A DNA stretch of 64,000 nucleotides, from contig JAIFAC010000110.1 in assembly GCA_026545765.1 (NCBI GenBank), forward strand, positions 62,001 to 126,000, in the 5' to 3' direction. This document shows positions 23,075 to 35,174 of the stretch, piece after piece. The position numbers and the translations under genes are program-made. This stretch comes from Plantago major. Its lineage: Eukaryota > Streptophyta > Magnoliopsida > Lamiales > Plantaginaceae. Positions within the stretch are counted from its first letter, which is position 1, and every line of letters begins with the position of its first letter. Below the pieces are notes generated by a model that saw nothing but the letters and a program-made list of their open reading frames with translations, ran no database searches and had not been told where the DNA came from.

Positions 23075-25788
23075 CACTACAAGAAATCCCGAGTTTAGCG
23101 ACGGGGGATATCGACGGATGCAATTCTTCGCTACCTAGCGACGAATCGCTAGGTTTAGCGACGGATTGGAGACGGATTGAGCGAATTCGCTCAATCCGTC
23201 TCAAATCCGTCGCTAATCCGTCGCCAATTAGCGACAGATATTTTACCATCGCTAAATAACGACGGATGTTTTTATCCGTCGTTATTTAGGGACGGATATT
23301 ATATCCGTCCCTAAATAAGTTGACCAAAGTTAAAAAAAAAGAAAAACAAATAAAGAAAATCGATTTTAGCGACGGATAGCGATCCGTCGCTAAACTATGT
23401 ATACTATCGGGTAGAAGCCGTTTTCTTCTCCATTTCCGTTTCAGCAGCTTGTTTCTTCCTTCTTTCTTCTTCATTTCACCATTTCCAATTTCCGACCAAA
23501 ACTCGACCATTCCAACCAATTTTGGAGTCTTCTTGAAGCTCGTGGGACAAGAAGCTCGTGTGGTCAACAAATTTCATCTTTTTTCAGCTTAATCGAAGGT
23601 ATTTTGGCTAAAACCCTAACTTTGCCAAATTTGGGGATTTTGTTAATTTCGACTAATTTGAGCAATTGCATGTTTATTGTAAGTATGTAGTAGTTAGTTT
23701 AGCTTATATTACGTAGTGTGTTGACTTTGAGATGTTCAATTGATATATTGATTGTGAATTTTGATTTTTAGTATAATGTTAGGATGTTTGAAAGTATGTA
23801 GGGTTGTTAATTTGATATTTTCGTATATGTAGTAGGATTAGGAAGATTTAGTCGAGTGTTTTGGAACCCTTACTTGTTGACAAATTTGGAAATTTTGTTA
23901 ATTTCGACTAATCAGATCAATTGTATGTTTATGGGAGCTATAGTATACTAGCTAGTTAACTTTGTGCAATTGATATATTAATTGTGAATTTGTATTGTTA
24001 ATTAGTATAATGTTAGGATGTTTGTAAGTACGTAGTAATTTTGATTCGAAAAATTCGTATATATACACTAGATTATGAAGATTTAATTAAGTGTTTTGAG
24101 ACTATTTGGTGATTATATTAACGTAAAATGCATGTTATAAATCTAATAATTGTAGACGTGTCAGGCTAATCATATAATTATGAATCCCAATCATTCATGG
24201 ATGTACCGTCGCATAGTTAATGGTAGAATTCAGTCTAGTTTTGTGGAAGGGGTTGAATCCTTCATCACTTTTGCGCTTACACAAACTACTTGTTTTAGTG
24301 GGGGGAAGATGAAGTGCCCTTGCAATGCGAACAAATGTAGGAATAAACAATTGTTGCCTCCTGAAACGGTAGTGGAGGCGTACTGGAATGATCCCTTTGT
24401 CCAGGATCAAGCTTACAAGAACAGACAAAACCGTTTATGCGATGGCGAGATGGTACGCAACAGAACATCACTATGGGTCGCGAGCTGTTGTTACAGATCA
24501 CGTGATGGAGGTTAGTAAATATGTTGTTTATGACTTGGAATATGATACATAACAATTTTTTGCTTTCATTTCAATCAACTAACTACTTGTTTGCACATAT
24601 TTTTTTTTAGGCCAATAGAGGATAGCCGAAGAGTGCTCTATACCACTTCAAGAAGGCTAAGCTGAAGAATGGCATTTGGACTGACGTGAGGGCCGAGCGT
24701 ATTGCGATACGTTTCTTTCTTAAGGTTAACATTTGTATTTGAGTATTTTAAAGTGATTCCTAAAATTGCATCTCATTTCGTTTGCAATTTACAATTGCAG
24801 AGTGAGGTGGAGAGGTGGATGAATGAGAGGATGATCGACGGTCATGAGCTGTCAGTTGAAGAGCAAGACCAGATCTTCTTCGAGGTCAACCCAATGGACA
24901 ACAAGGATCGAACATGTGGATTGGGAAGTTTGGGCCCTTCTATGAGTTCTGGTAGCTTGTCAGTGTCCCAGGGATCAGGATCGCAATCTAATCTCTTCAC
25001 ACAGGACCAGGTTCAAGAGATGATGACTCCTCTCCACCAGGAAATAGCTGCGACCAAGGCAGCTTACCAGCAAGTGCTTGAGGAACAGGCTCGTATGGAT
25101 CATCGGATGGACGCTTTGACCCAGATGTTCAGCACTTCTTCCCAATCTCACCCACCGCCTCCTCCCGATTCTTAGTTACATCAGACTTATATTGTTTATG
25201 CTACATATATACTTTGACACTATTTCACCTTCTTGTGCTTGCATACTTTGGACTTGTCATGGATAATTTATATTGTTTCAAGTATATTAATGCAATTTAA
25301 TTGTTTCGGGTATATTATCTATGATTATATTATGTGAAAAAAACAGGTGAAATGTGAAACAGAAATATAAAAAACATTTTTTTTAAACAGTGAATTTAGC
25401 GACGGAAAAAAATCCGTCGCTAAATTCACGAACTAAGGGCGAATTAGCCCATTGAATTTAGCGACGGATTTTAATCCGTCGCTAAATATCAAGCGAACTA
25501 AGGGCGGATTAGTGGTGGGATTTAGCGATGGATTTTTTCCGTCGCTAAATTCCGTCTCTAATCGGCGACGGATAAGTAATCCGTCGCCAATTCGGACGGA
25601 CTGGTCAACGGATTAATCCGTCGCCAGTTCGTCGTTATTTGGCGACGGAATACTTATCCGTCGCCAAAAAAAAATAGTGACGCGTTGTTTGGGGACGGGG
25701 GATTATTCGTCGCTAAGGATTTAGCGACGGATCGACACTGTTTTAGCGACGGATATTTCCGTCGCTAAAACAGGTATTTTTTGTAGCG
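23075..25788 (+). mobile_element. CACTA (En/Spm) transposon, internally deleted, 2.7 kb
   Basis: The left terminus is CACTACAAGAAAT. The right terminus, in reverse complement, is CGCTACAAAAAATACC, where the usual A of CACTA has become G. A 3-bp target duplication AGG lies at 23072-23074 and 25789-25791. Both subterminal zones (23090-23400 and 25390-25780) are filled with paired TTTAGCGACGG / CCGTCGCTAAA repeats, expected of TNPA-binding sites. The TNP2-type transposase core is absent. Confidence 0.9.
24180..25175 (+). pseudogene. CACTA gene remnant: transposase-associated domain joined to a PF03004-like tail
   Basis: At 24180-24430 there is a peptide with the Transpos_assoc pattern (WMYRRIVNGR, F-x-x-GV-x-x-FI, then the Cys pair CPCNANKCRN). 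After a donor near 24513 come exons 24610-24723 (NGIWTDVRAERIA) and 24802-25175. These resemble the C-terminal part of the plant En/Spm transposase family PF03004: ERWMNERM helix, GLGSLG motif and a Gln/Pro-rich coiled-coil end. The large catalytic portion between them is missing, and a stop lies in frame upstream in the middle exon. The two ends therefore come from what are normally two separate CACTA genes or distant exons. Confidence 0.6.
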
Positions 25789-25949
25789 AGGAAGTCGAAG
25801 TTCACCAACAAGTTTAATCGAATAAGGCCTATTTTAATAACTGAGTTTGCATTTGCATAGAAAAACCGAATGAACGTTCATTGTAATTTTTTTCTTATGA
25901 GAATTGATGTTTTAAAACCTTTGGATGACTGAATGTTTCAAATAGCTGA

Positions 25950-26250
25950 TTTTAAAGTTGTTTATTGATGTTTTAATGGACTCATTTAAACTTTTAGATT
26001 TGTTTAATGGTGGTTTAATGGTATTAGATTATCACTTAAAACTATAACAAGCCGTCTTAAAAATATCATGCAACTCCTTAAAACCATCACACCATCTCTT
26101 AAAAAATTAATAAAAGAGCATTAAAAACCATCACATTATCTTTTAAAACATTAACAAAATATGTTAAAACTGTAACTAAAAATTTCAATGTTAACAACTT
26201 AAAACTATAACATAATTTATTAAAATTATAACGTAATATGAGTGTCTCGG
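25950..26250 (-). repeat. right inverted arm of the TTATAGTTTTAAG repeat array
   Basis: The words CTTAAAACTATAACA, TTAAAACCATCAC and AAAACATTAACAAAAT recur every 25-45 bp. They are the complement of the array at 22140-22990. Confidence 0.65.
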
Positions 26251-26385
26251 CTGTTTTTAAGAAATTCGACCGGTCAGACCGTTAAAACTTAAAAACCGCA
26301 AAAAAAAAAAAACACAAAAAAAAATTGATTTTCCTATATTTTAGGAAAATCTTACATTTTCAAAGACTTTGGCTTCTCAAATAAG

Positions 26386-26894
26386 CGAGGACATTACTCA
26401 AATAGATAAGAGCATATCAAAGGATTTTTGCGCATATTCTTAATAAATTGGGATTTGTTTTTGCATTAATATTTGGAACAAGAAGGCGTAAAATATCCCC
26501 TGTTGCACATAATGCAAGTATACCTCACACGACATAAAAACATAACAGCTAGGGGGTTCAACGTTCCACGCACATTTTTTTTAGTAACTTAGGGACTAAT
26601 TCGCTGACTAAGGGGTCTGCGGACTTTTTTTTTTAATAACCCAGTAAAATTGGTACTAATTCGTTAACTCATGGTTTCCCCGCATTTTACATTCGGTGAG
26701 CTAGGGTAGGCCTCCATAACCGGTTCGACCGGTCGGAACTGCTCACGCCTCCGGTCTTGGTTTCGGAAAACACGACCTCAGGTGGAGAGAGAGAAAGTGA
26801 GAAACCTAAAGCCCTCAGCTAAACCTCGTCTTGTTCTAAAACCCTACTGTAACTCGTCTCACAAACCCCCAATGAACGAGCAATGGCAGAATGA
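26386..26894. promoter_or_regulatory. 5' region of the PPR gene with upstream ATGs
   Basis: No separate gene. A local diverged duplication (GGGACTAATTCGCTGAC versus GGTACTAATTCGTTAAC) lies at about 26580-26690. Just before the coding start there are three out-of-frame ATGs: 26872 (8-codon uORF ending at 26898, overlapping the main ATG), 26883 (MAE then stop) and 26891 (68 codons overlapping the gene). They could lower translation of the main frame. Confidence 0.5.
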
Positions 26895-29165
26895 ATGAAT
26901 GTTGCCGAGTCACTCTTCCTTGCGCTTTCGGTAGCCATGTTATTTCTCCTCCGCAGACACTCTTGTTATGCCGTAAGCTCATCATCGCTTTTTTCTCTTC
27001 CATTTTTTTTCCAAAAGAATTTGTTAACCTGCACTTCTCATTCTCTCTATGTTATTCGATATCATTCAACTACTACTGCTACTCCAAGCAATTTTGATAA
27101 TTTGGATACAGAAACTATTAGGACAATTGTTAAGGGAGGGAAATGGGGCGATTGTAGATTAGTGGGGTTATTCGACTCCCCCATTCGTGTGTCGAAGATC
27201 TTAACTGATCTGAAACAAGACCCTGTGTTAGCTCTCAAGTGGTTCAAGTGGGCGGAATCGCATAACGGGTTTCGGCACACTACGGAATCGTATTGTGTCC
27301 TAGCTCACATTCTGTTCTGTTCCAGGATGTACAGAGACACACATAATATTCTTAGTCAATTGGTTAGTCTCTATGTAAGCCCACGAGTTAATGATGATGG
27401 CGAACAATTTTCTTATTCTGTTAGGATAGTGGATGCTTTGTGGTTGACGCGGAATGTTTGCGTCCCAGGTTATGGGGTTTTTGATGAGTTTTTCAATGTA
27501 TTGGTGGAAAAGGGGTTGTTAGAGGAAGCTAGGGAGTGTTTCCTCAGGATGAAAAGTTTTAGAGTTATGCCCAAAGCACGGTCATGTAATGTTCTCTTGC
27601 ATAAGTTGACGAAGGTGGAGGATGGGGAATTGGCAACAAAGTTTCTCAATGATATGTTTAGTACTGGAATGACTCTCTCCGTTTTTACTTACAACATAAT
27701 GATTGCTCATATGTGTAAACAAGGGGATATGAATTCTGCAAGAAGCTTGTTTACCAGGATGAAGAGCACAGGTGTCATTCCTGATGTTGTTACGTACAAC
27801 ATTATCATAGACTTATATGGGAAACTTGGGGATTTGGATAATGCAATTTGTATATATGAGGAGATGAAACACGGAGGGTGTTCTCCTGATATAGTTACTT
27901 ATAATACTCTAATTAACTGTTTCTGTAAATATGAAAAGATGCCCACGGCATTCATCTTTCTGAGAGAGATGAAAGAATCTTGTATTCACCCTAATGTTGT
28001 AACCTACAGTACGTTCATCGATGCCTTCTGTAAAGAAGGATTGTTGCCTCAGGCACTTAAGTTTTTCGTTGATATGTGGCGAGTTGGTCTAACTCCTAAT
28101 GAGTTCACTTTCACTTCTCTAATTGATGCAAACTGCAAGGTGGGAAATATCAACAATGCTCTGAAGTTTGTAGAAGAGATGTTAGAAGCTGGTTTGAAGT
28201 TAAATATTGTCACTTATACGGCTTTGCTAGATGGCCTATGTAAAGAGGGGAAGATGAAGGAGGCAGAAAAAGTTTTTAAGGACATGCAGAATGATAATGT
28301 AATCCCTAATGAGAAAACCTATACCGCATTTATTCATGGCTACCTTAAAGCAAAAAGGCCCGATGATGCTTTTGTTATTTTCCAGAAAATGAAAGAAAAA
28401 AGCATCAAACCTGATTTACTGCTCTATGGAACCGTACTCTGGGGGCTTTGTGAAGGGAAGAAGTTTGAAGATGTGAATGTCCTGTTGGTTGAAATGAAGG
28501 AAAACAACGAAGAGATCAGTAGTGTGATATATACAACTCTCATTGATGCATACTTCAGGGCAGGCAAAGAAATGGATGCACGGAATCTGCTAAATGAAAT
28601 GCAGGAACGAGGTGTGTCGCCAACGATGGTGACATACTCTTCATTAATGAATGGCTTGTGCAGATCAGGGTTTGTCCAGGAAGCAATGGGCTATTTTAAA
28701 TCTATGGATAGTGCTGGTTTGGTACCTAATGTTGTTGTGTATACAACACTAATTCATGGTCTTTGTAGCAATGGATGCCTTGATGATGCTAGGAAGTTGT
28801 TTCTGGAAATGCTTCTAAAGGGCTTGATTCCAGATACGACTGCCTATACATCTTTGCTTGATGGTACGTTGAAGCAGGGAAATGTTCCAGAAGCCTTGGA
28901 TCTTGTAAAGAGGATGGCTGAAACTGGCTTGGAGCTGGATCTTCATGCCTATACATGTTTGATCTCTGGACTTTGTAGATGCGGTCAAATTCATCGAGCA
29001 AAGGATTTTCTCTCTGAGATGATTGAGAAAGGTGTGCATCCAGATAAATTTTTATGTGGTTGTCTCGTACAGATACTTCACGAGGTTGACAACGGGAAAG
29101 AGGCGGATGCTCTTTTAAGTAACATGATTGAAATGGTTCAATCCCTGCAAGTTACACAACCATGA
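26895..29165 (+). CDS. P-class pentatricopeptide repeat protein
   Basis: An intronless gene of 756 codons. The N-terminus is hydrophobic then Ser/Thr/Arg-rich, as in a mitochondrial or plastid transit peptide, with FDNLDTETIRTIVKGGKW starting the mature region. From about residue 195 to the end there are about 16 canonical 35-residue PPR units, each with the helix-A signature (FTYNIMIAHM, VTYNTLINCF, VTYTALLDGL, VVYTTLIHGL and so on). No E, DYW or SMR domain follows, so it is P-class: predicted to bind a specific organellar transcript and affect its processing, stability or translation. The sequence is close to Arabidopsis At2g02150 as I remember it. Length is typical. The RNA target cannot be named from this. 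Confidence 0.95.
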   Translation: MNVAESLFLALSVAMLFLLRRHSCYAVSSSSLFSLPFFFQKNLLTCTSHSLYVIRYHSTTTATPSNFDNLDTETIRTIVKGGKWGDCRLVGLFDSPIRVSKILTDLKQDPVLALKWFKWAESHNGFRHTTESYCVLAHILFCSRMYRDTHNILSQLVSLYVSPRVNDDGEQFSYSVRIVDALWLTRNVCVPGYGVFDEFFNVLVEKGLLEEARECFLRMKSFRVMPKARSCNVLLHKLTKVEDGELATKFLNDMFSTGMTLSVFTYNIMIAHMCKQGDMNSARSLFTRMKSTGVIPDVVTYNIIIDLYGKLGDLDNAICIYEEMKHGGCSPDIVTYNTLINCFCKYEKMPTAFIFLREMKESCIHPNVVTYSTFIDAFCKEGLLPQALKFFVDMWRVGLTPNEFTFTSLIDANCKVGNINNALKFVEEMLEAGLKLNIVTYTALLDGLCKEGKMKEAEKVFKDMQNDNVIPNEKTYTAFIHGYLKAKRPDDAFVIFQKMKEKSIKPDLLLYGTVLWGLCEGKKFEDVNVLLVEMKENNEEISSVIYTTLIDAYFRAGKEMDARNLLNEMQERGVSPTMVTYSSLMNGLCRSGFVQEAMGYFKSMDSAGLVPNVVVYTTLIHGLCSNGCLDDARKLFLEMLLKGLIPDTTAYTSLLDGTLKQGNVPEALDLVKRMAETGLELDLHAYTCLISGLCRCGQIHRAKDFLSEMIEKGVHPDKFLCGCLVQILHEVDNGKEADALLSNMIEMVQSLQVTQP

Positions 29166-32100
29166 TTTGGCACAAAATTGTGGTTTTGATGCATTAAACT
29201 ACCTCTCCATCTGGTCACCCAAGAGCTTGAGGCAAAAGATTCAAATGTTTGTTGAGCAGGATGAGTTCCAGATTCTAAATCAACCTTGTGGTCAGTATTG
29301 ATTTTCATATTGTTGTAATTGCCTGAAGCCATTTTACACCCCCCGCCCCGCAGCTTGAAATATTATTCTGGCTTGTCCTAACAATTGGTCAACCATATAT
29401 TTACTTGAGTTTAGAAATGCCCCTTTCCTTACTTTTGCTCCGCGTTGTTTTCTTAAAGAGTACATATGGAATACCTGCTGTCATTTTATAATATTACCAT
29501 ATAATCAATCAGCACATAACATATCTTGCTGTTTGGGTTCACTAGTATATGCTCCTCTCAGAAGGGATTGGTTTACTTCTGAAACTACGTACGGTTCATT
29601 ATGCATGTCTTTGTTTATTGCTTTTATGTGGACCAAATCTAGATTAAGCATGTAAATTGCTGAAACACCCTTGCTTACAGAAATAATTGGTATTCTTCCC
29701 TCATTAATCGTACTTGCCTCCTGTTACCCTGTTAGTAATCCTGTTACTAATGAAAAATAAAGATACATACCTATATATATGTCAGGAAGTGATGACATGA
29801 CATAATTCTTCACCTGAATTGAGCAACTTATTAATGTTTATTTGAAGTCAGTATAGTGCCATTTGAAGTTAGAAGCTATCAAATTATTCGTTCTACAAAT
29901 CATCTCCCAAAATTATCGGATGGTGAGGGCATGTACAAGTTATTTACTCAATTATGTTAGTATGTATTAGCCGAGCAAGTTTCCCGTGTCTCTTCTTTGA
30001 TATTATGGGTGATCACTGATCACACATATGTGAGATAGTGCTGTAATAGGAAAATATATGCAGAGTTATATGCATGTTACATATAAACCCTGAACTCACA
30101 AGCTTTAATTCTTACATCGACAGTACACCCCCTGCCATTAGTGATTATTTAGTTTCTTGTCCTGTCTATTTTGGATTACATCATCCAAACAAAATGAAAG
30201 TATGTGAAAAATTGTAGGCACTTTAATTTTCAAGTATAAGAACTGTAAAGTAGAAAGTTAAATTATACTATTGACATTATGTATTCTTTTATTATATTTG
30301 GTTGAATAAAATTTATGTTACATTCGCAACAAACATTAAAATATTTGTTTAATATCATTTCATACACAGATTAAACTTTTGTGCGTCTCTTTTATTGGCA
30401 GCTGAAATAATAACACCTTATTGTTTCACAAATTTACTTTCTGATTCTTTTTCTATCATAGAATTCTTTATACTGTCATTTATAAAGAAAAATTAATGTC
30501 ATCTTACCATTGTGCCAGATTAACCCTTTCTAAAAAAGACAAACGCCGTCCAAAACTGCTCCCTGGATATACCGGGTAAATTTCTTTTGAGTTTGATATC
30601 ATGTGGTAGAGTGAAGTATACACTTTATATTCCACTGATATTTTGTTGCATGCAGGGGATGGTGGTAATGACACAACATCAAAATGGTGTGTGCCGTGGA
30701 TAGTCGTAATTAAATATCATTTATATGATGTGGAAGGTCAACCTGCTTACTATTTATGTCCGGCGGATACTACAACAGTTTCACAAAGATTCATGATCTA
30801 TTATTGATTCCCAATTGCCATAGCTCGCTGCTATTGCATTGAAACAGCCAGGGCTCTTTGCCTCAAGTGGAGCGCTACTGTGCCATGGATTACTATTGGA
30901 GTTGGAGCTCGGAAAGATGCCAAAAGAGGTACATTTTTTAATCTCTTTTTCCTGCATGATTGTTTGCGGTCATTGCAGGCATTAGGGGGGTGCCATTGTA
31001 GAAACAATGATTACTTCGTCACATTATGCATTGCAAGATTCTGATTTTGTACATTTGAACAAGTATTATGATCTAGCCTAAACTTACGTGATTGCTAGGT
31101 GGTCTATACGCTCTCATGTTTTGATTCGACCAAACCAGGACTTTATTTTGTGAGTTCAACAATGTTGTGCTTGTCTAAACTCTTTCTGTAATTTGCTGTT
31201 TTTCCTGGCATGACATGTTTCTCTTAGAATTCGGTAATGGTTTTGTGCCTTTGTTGCTTAAGAGCATGATGTTTTCTGGTTTTTTTAGTACTAAATTTCT
31301 AGGATGCATTTGCTGACTAAATTTCTAGGATGCATTTTGCTGTCATACTAAATTTCTAGGATACATTTTGCTGTCACACTTCAACTCTGTATAAACATCT
31401 GCAATCTGCATCAAAATAAACACAGCCACCGCCTCAAAATAATTGACAGACAGGCGACATGAGCTTTATTGTAATTTTATGCTGTGGGCAAAGCTTTTGG
31501 AAATGAAAGCTTTTGGAAATGATTTTATTTGACAGCTCGAAGAATACCCTCTGCTTGTCTAACTATTTGTATATGCAGGCAAGATTGAAGATTAGGTCAC
31601 ATCATATGCTGAGGAGGGGGGATTTGCTCCATATTTATATACTGTGGATGGTCATATAGGTTTGCATACATATATTTCCAAGTTTGCCACAAGTTGCCCC
31701 CGTATTCTGCCACGAAGGTGCTCAGTTCATTCACTAGGTGTACCTTCTAGCTGTTACTGCAATTGAACTCTTCCACAAAATTGGTAAGCTATAGACCTTA
31801 CTTGCCGAGCTCCGGAAAATCCTTGGAACAGGTTTTAATTTGTGGATCTGAAGGGAACACGCGTATCTTGGATTAATGGGGGAAAATATGTTGGTTAATC
31901 TGCGAACAAAGTCTGCAGTGCAGATAGGGTGAGATGCAGTAAAAAATTCAAAATTAAAGTCTGGGACAGCTGATGAGACTTGGGCGGTTTATGGTGTATC
32001 ACGAAGTGACATGAATCCCTTCTTTCCCTATTTCAAAATGAGGGGAAAGTGAAATCAATAAAGAAGATTCTTGCACCTTTTTTCTTGGATCGATTGCTAA

Positions 32101-32680
32101 GAGTGTCTAAACTTGACAGTTCAAAAGTTGGCTGAACAAATCAATCTGGAAAGTGATGAAAAAGGAAAAGAAACACTCCAGCTCTAATATGAACAGTTAT
32201 ATTACCAAAGACCACTTTCCTGGAGCAGAGCTCTGGTGCAAACACAGTGCAGTCACTTGTGGTGAAAAAGGTGGTCTTTTTTGTCCATGAGAGTAATCCA
32301 AGATTTATTTGCAGCAAAAAAGGCATCAACACGGTATGTAATATTGTACACTTATTCAGTGCATGGGATCTAAATTGCAAGTTTCTGTGCGGCTTTTATG
32401 TTGGTTTATATTGGCCTTAAAGATGGTGATTTTGCGGTTAGAGCATCGTGACGGTTTGATAACCAACCATGCAACAGTGATTTAAACAGTTGGCTGACTC
32501 TTTGGATGGGTGGCATATGAAATCTTTCTTTTTATTCTTTGAAAGAAAATTATTCTAGCAGAACAGGTGATAGACATTCTTAGGCTGAATGCTAGAAAGA
32601 AAGGTTTATGCTTTTCTTTCTTTGCATATATAAAACCAGGAAATGTATTCCGTATTCTAGAAAACCGATGGCAGACATCG
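29166..32680. other. long region downstream of the PPR gene, no coding gene
   Basis: No protein-coding gene recognised. Two stretches bounded by AG and GT look like non-coding exons (about 30656-30929 and 31579-31659), so a spliced 3' UTR or a non-coding transcript is possible. Local tandem repeats are listed separately. Confidence 0.3.
31291..31378. repeat. three tandem copies of a 26-31 bp unit
   Basis: The unit CTAAATTTCTAGGATGCATT plus TTGCTGTCATA is present at 31291, 31317 and 31348, the first copy shortened by 5 bp. Confidence 0.9.
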
Positions 32681-32750
32681 TAAATAAACGTTCCGTGGTA
32701 TGAACTTTAAACCCATAAATAAACGTTCCGTGGTATGAACTTTAAACCCA
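32681..32750. repeat. perfect tandem duplication, 35-bp unit
   Basis: Two identical copies of a unit beginning TAAATAAACGTTCCGTGGTA lie at 32681-32715 and 32716-32750. Confidence 0.95.
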
Positions 32751-35121
32751 TAAATCTTTTTCTAATCACTAAGGGAACTCCATTAGTTAGGAACGGACTG
32801 ATCAGGCATTTTATATCATTTTTTATTTGTATATGCGTAACACTAATCGTCTTAATAAAATCTCTACAATTTTTTCTCGCTATAATCAATATTTTGTTAG
32901 TCCCTTTTAATCCATCAATATGAGACGGTCCGGTATACTTACTCTTTTCTCATCAGTATCAATCCATAATTTTGTTTCACCAAAACTTAGATGCCTACTT
33001 TCGTCTGTAGTGTCCTCGTTCCAGTAGAAAAGAATGATTATACTATTTCACAACATAATGCAGTGCTGGAAATGGAATCTGATCCCTCAAGTCTGGATAC
33101 AGTGTTAATGTGCATCTTATTGGCATGCATGAAAGAAGGCATGATATAGGTCTTTCTGACAGGAAATTTAGGTCATTTTACTGATGGTGCTTCACAAAAC
33201 GGGTCACAGTTGGCTCTCTTTGTGAATTCAAATACTTACTTGCCTTTGCGCATGAAGGACTTGATAGGAAGTGGCTTTTTCTAAAGCTTTGCTTCTTTCT
33301 TGAAATTTCTTTCGGTGAAAACCGTACAATTGGGAAAATGAAGTCTCCGAGAAAAACATGTTATTCCCTAAACGCAAGAAAAACTACACATCAAAAGTGT
33401 AAACTGATCAAGTTGAATATTAGAAAAAACCACTCTCATACAAATGAGTCGAGTCGTGTGTATAATATTACATGGGATCGGATTCGAACTTTTTTTTTTT
33501 TTTTTTTAGAAAATGTAGGATTAGACTCTAAGTACAATGGAATAAGATTAGACAAAATTTTCAGTGATCTAGAAGTCTTGAAATAAACTAAATTTGGCAA
33601 ATCCAATGATTCCAAATCCTAGATATGATATTATAAGATGAGTTGTTGATTATGTCACAAAGGACGTCGCCCCGATGACTTCACATCGGTTTGTGACAGA
33701 TTCCAAATAATTTTATGTAATTGCACGTTCACATCTTTATTGTATTTTTATTCTCCTTTTTCCTCTTCGTTACCCCCCATACATTAAATTTAAATTGTTC
33801 CTCCTAGCTGAATTTTATAACTAAGCTAATTTAAAGTCTCTCTACTCCTCATTCCTCCGTCTGATCCCATCAATATTTGTTACTTTGATTTTACAATTCA
33901 TAGTTGTCCTTAACAAGATGTAAAAGTTATTTATTCGCACTTAGAACTCGAGTTTAGGGGTTATAAGATATATGTAATTGGGTTGATTGAATTCAGATGT
34001 AGAAACGGACCGGGTTTAAATTTTCAGATTCATTTTATATCGATTTAACATTTTATCTTTTATATAAATGATATAAATATATTATAAAAATAGTATATAT
34101 ATAGTCCTCTATTTAAAGAGTACAAGGATTGTTGTAAGTTGATGTGAGTGAACTTAAAGAACTGAAATGCATATTGCAGGTCGTGGTTTAGGATTTTTAT
34201 TAATCCACTTTGAGTGGATCATACTCCTCTATTTACTTTAGCTTGGAGTTTTACTTGACCTTGTAAAATGTTTAGCTTGGAGTTTTACTTGACCTTGTAA
34301 AATGTGTTTGGGTTGTCCGTCACTTATTTCTTATACACATCAATTCGTTTGATATCACAAATTATATAAAACTTATAAATCTTTAACATTTATATCAAAT
34401 CCACGTTTTCAAACTGAGTTAGAACCAATGAATGAAATTACTATTCATCTGTTATAAATTTGTTAACCTCAATTACTATTCATATTTTATGCATGCTATA
34501 TGTATACTGTTGGGGGTATGAATGAAATTTTGTGTCGTTACTTCTTTTTTATCTGTTATAACTATGTTATAATCCACCCCAATTAACTCTATACCAAATA
34601 ACATGTATTTTCAACTCCCCGAAACGAACTGACCATGAAATGTGTAACTTTCTTAAGCACTTCGTCTTTCATAAGTCTTTTTAACTTATTTATGAAATAT
34701 TATGAAACATTAAAAAGATATCAAAACGTCTCAGAACTTCAGGCTATTTTAAGAATCCGAAACGTATCCCAAACTGTGACCACCGGGTGTTTCTCATGTT
34801 TGAATTACATCGAGTGTTTCGTGAGTGTTACTCACGAAATGTTTGAACTCCAAGTAAATTTGATCTAATTAATTGATATAAGTTTCCAAAGTTCTGGGCC
34901 AACTTGATCGAGATTTTAATTCGTAAATCAGCATGACCTACTTAACACTAACATTTCACAATCTCGAAAGTATAAATTAACAAGTTCGATCCGCATTAGT
35001 TGACATGACTATTACTATGGTCTAAAAGCAACCTTATAAAAATTGGAGCGTGAAAATAATCCACGCACCAAACTTTGTGAATTAAGCACCTACACATACT
35101 TTTCCAACTTAGGGAGCAGTA
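32751..35121. other. AT-rich intergenic DNA upstream of the ERF gene
   Basis: No gene recognised. It contains a T-run near 33490-33508 and the tandem duplication at 34238-34305. The last few hundred bases are the presumed ERF promoter. Confidence 0.35.
34238..34305. repeat. perfect tandem duplication, 34-bp unit
   Basis: A unit beginning TTAGCTTGGAGTTTTACTTG is present twice, at 34238-34271 and 34272-34305. Confidence 0.95.
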
Positions 35122-35128
35122 TATATAA
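35122..35128 (+). promoter_or_regulatory. TATA box of the ERF gene
   Basis: TATATAA lies 47 bp upstream of the ATG. That would leave a 5' leader of only about 20 bases, short but reasonable for a small inducible ERF gene. Confidence 0.5.
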
Positions 35129-35174
35129 GTGCCAACCCGTGGGTACAATACAACGTACGACCAAACAAACATAA

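Larger units (their letters stand above)
21521..26376. mobile_element. Mutator-like element, split by a CACTA insertion
   Basis: Ends: TAAGTATAGTAAAAGGGAAG on the left and, in reverse complement, GAAGCCAAAGTCTTTGAAAA on the right. Both run into a shared TTTCCTAAnnTATAGGAAAAT block. A 9-bp target duplication TCAAATGAG / TCAAATAAG (8 of 9) lies at 21512-21520 and 26377-26385. Without the CACTA element the host is about 2.14 kb. Inside are inverted arrays of the TTATAGTTTTAAG repeat, and a leader-like pyrimidine-rich segment with short open frames (21650-22040) but no recognisable transposase. Mutator class rests on TSD length and structure. Confidence 0.65.
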
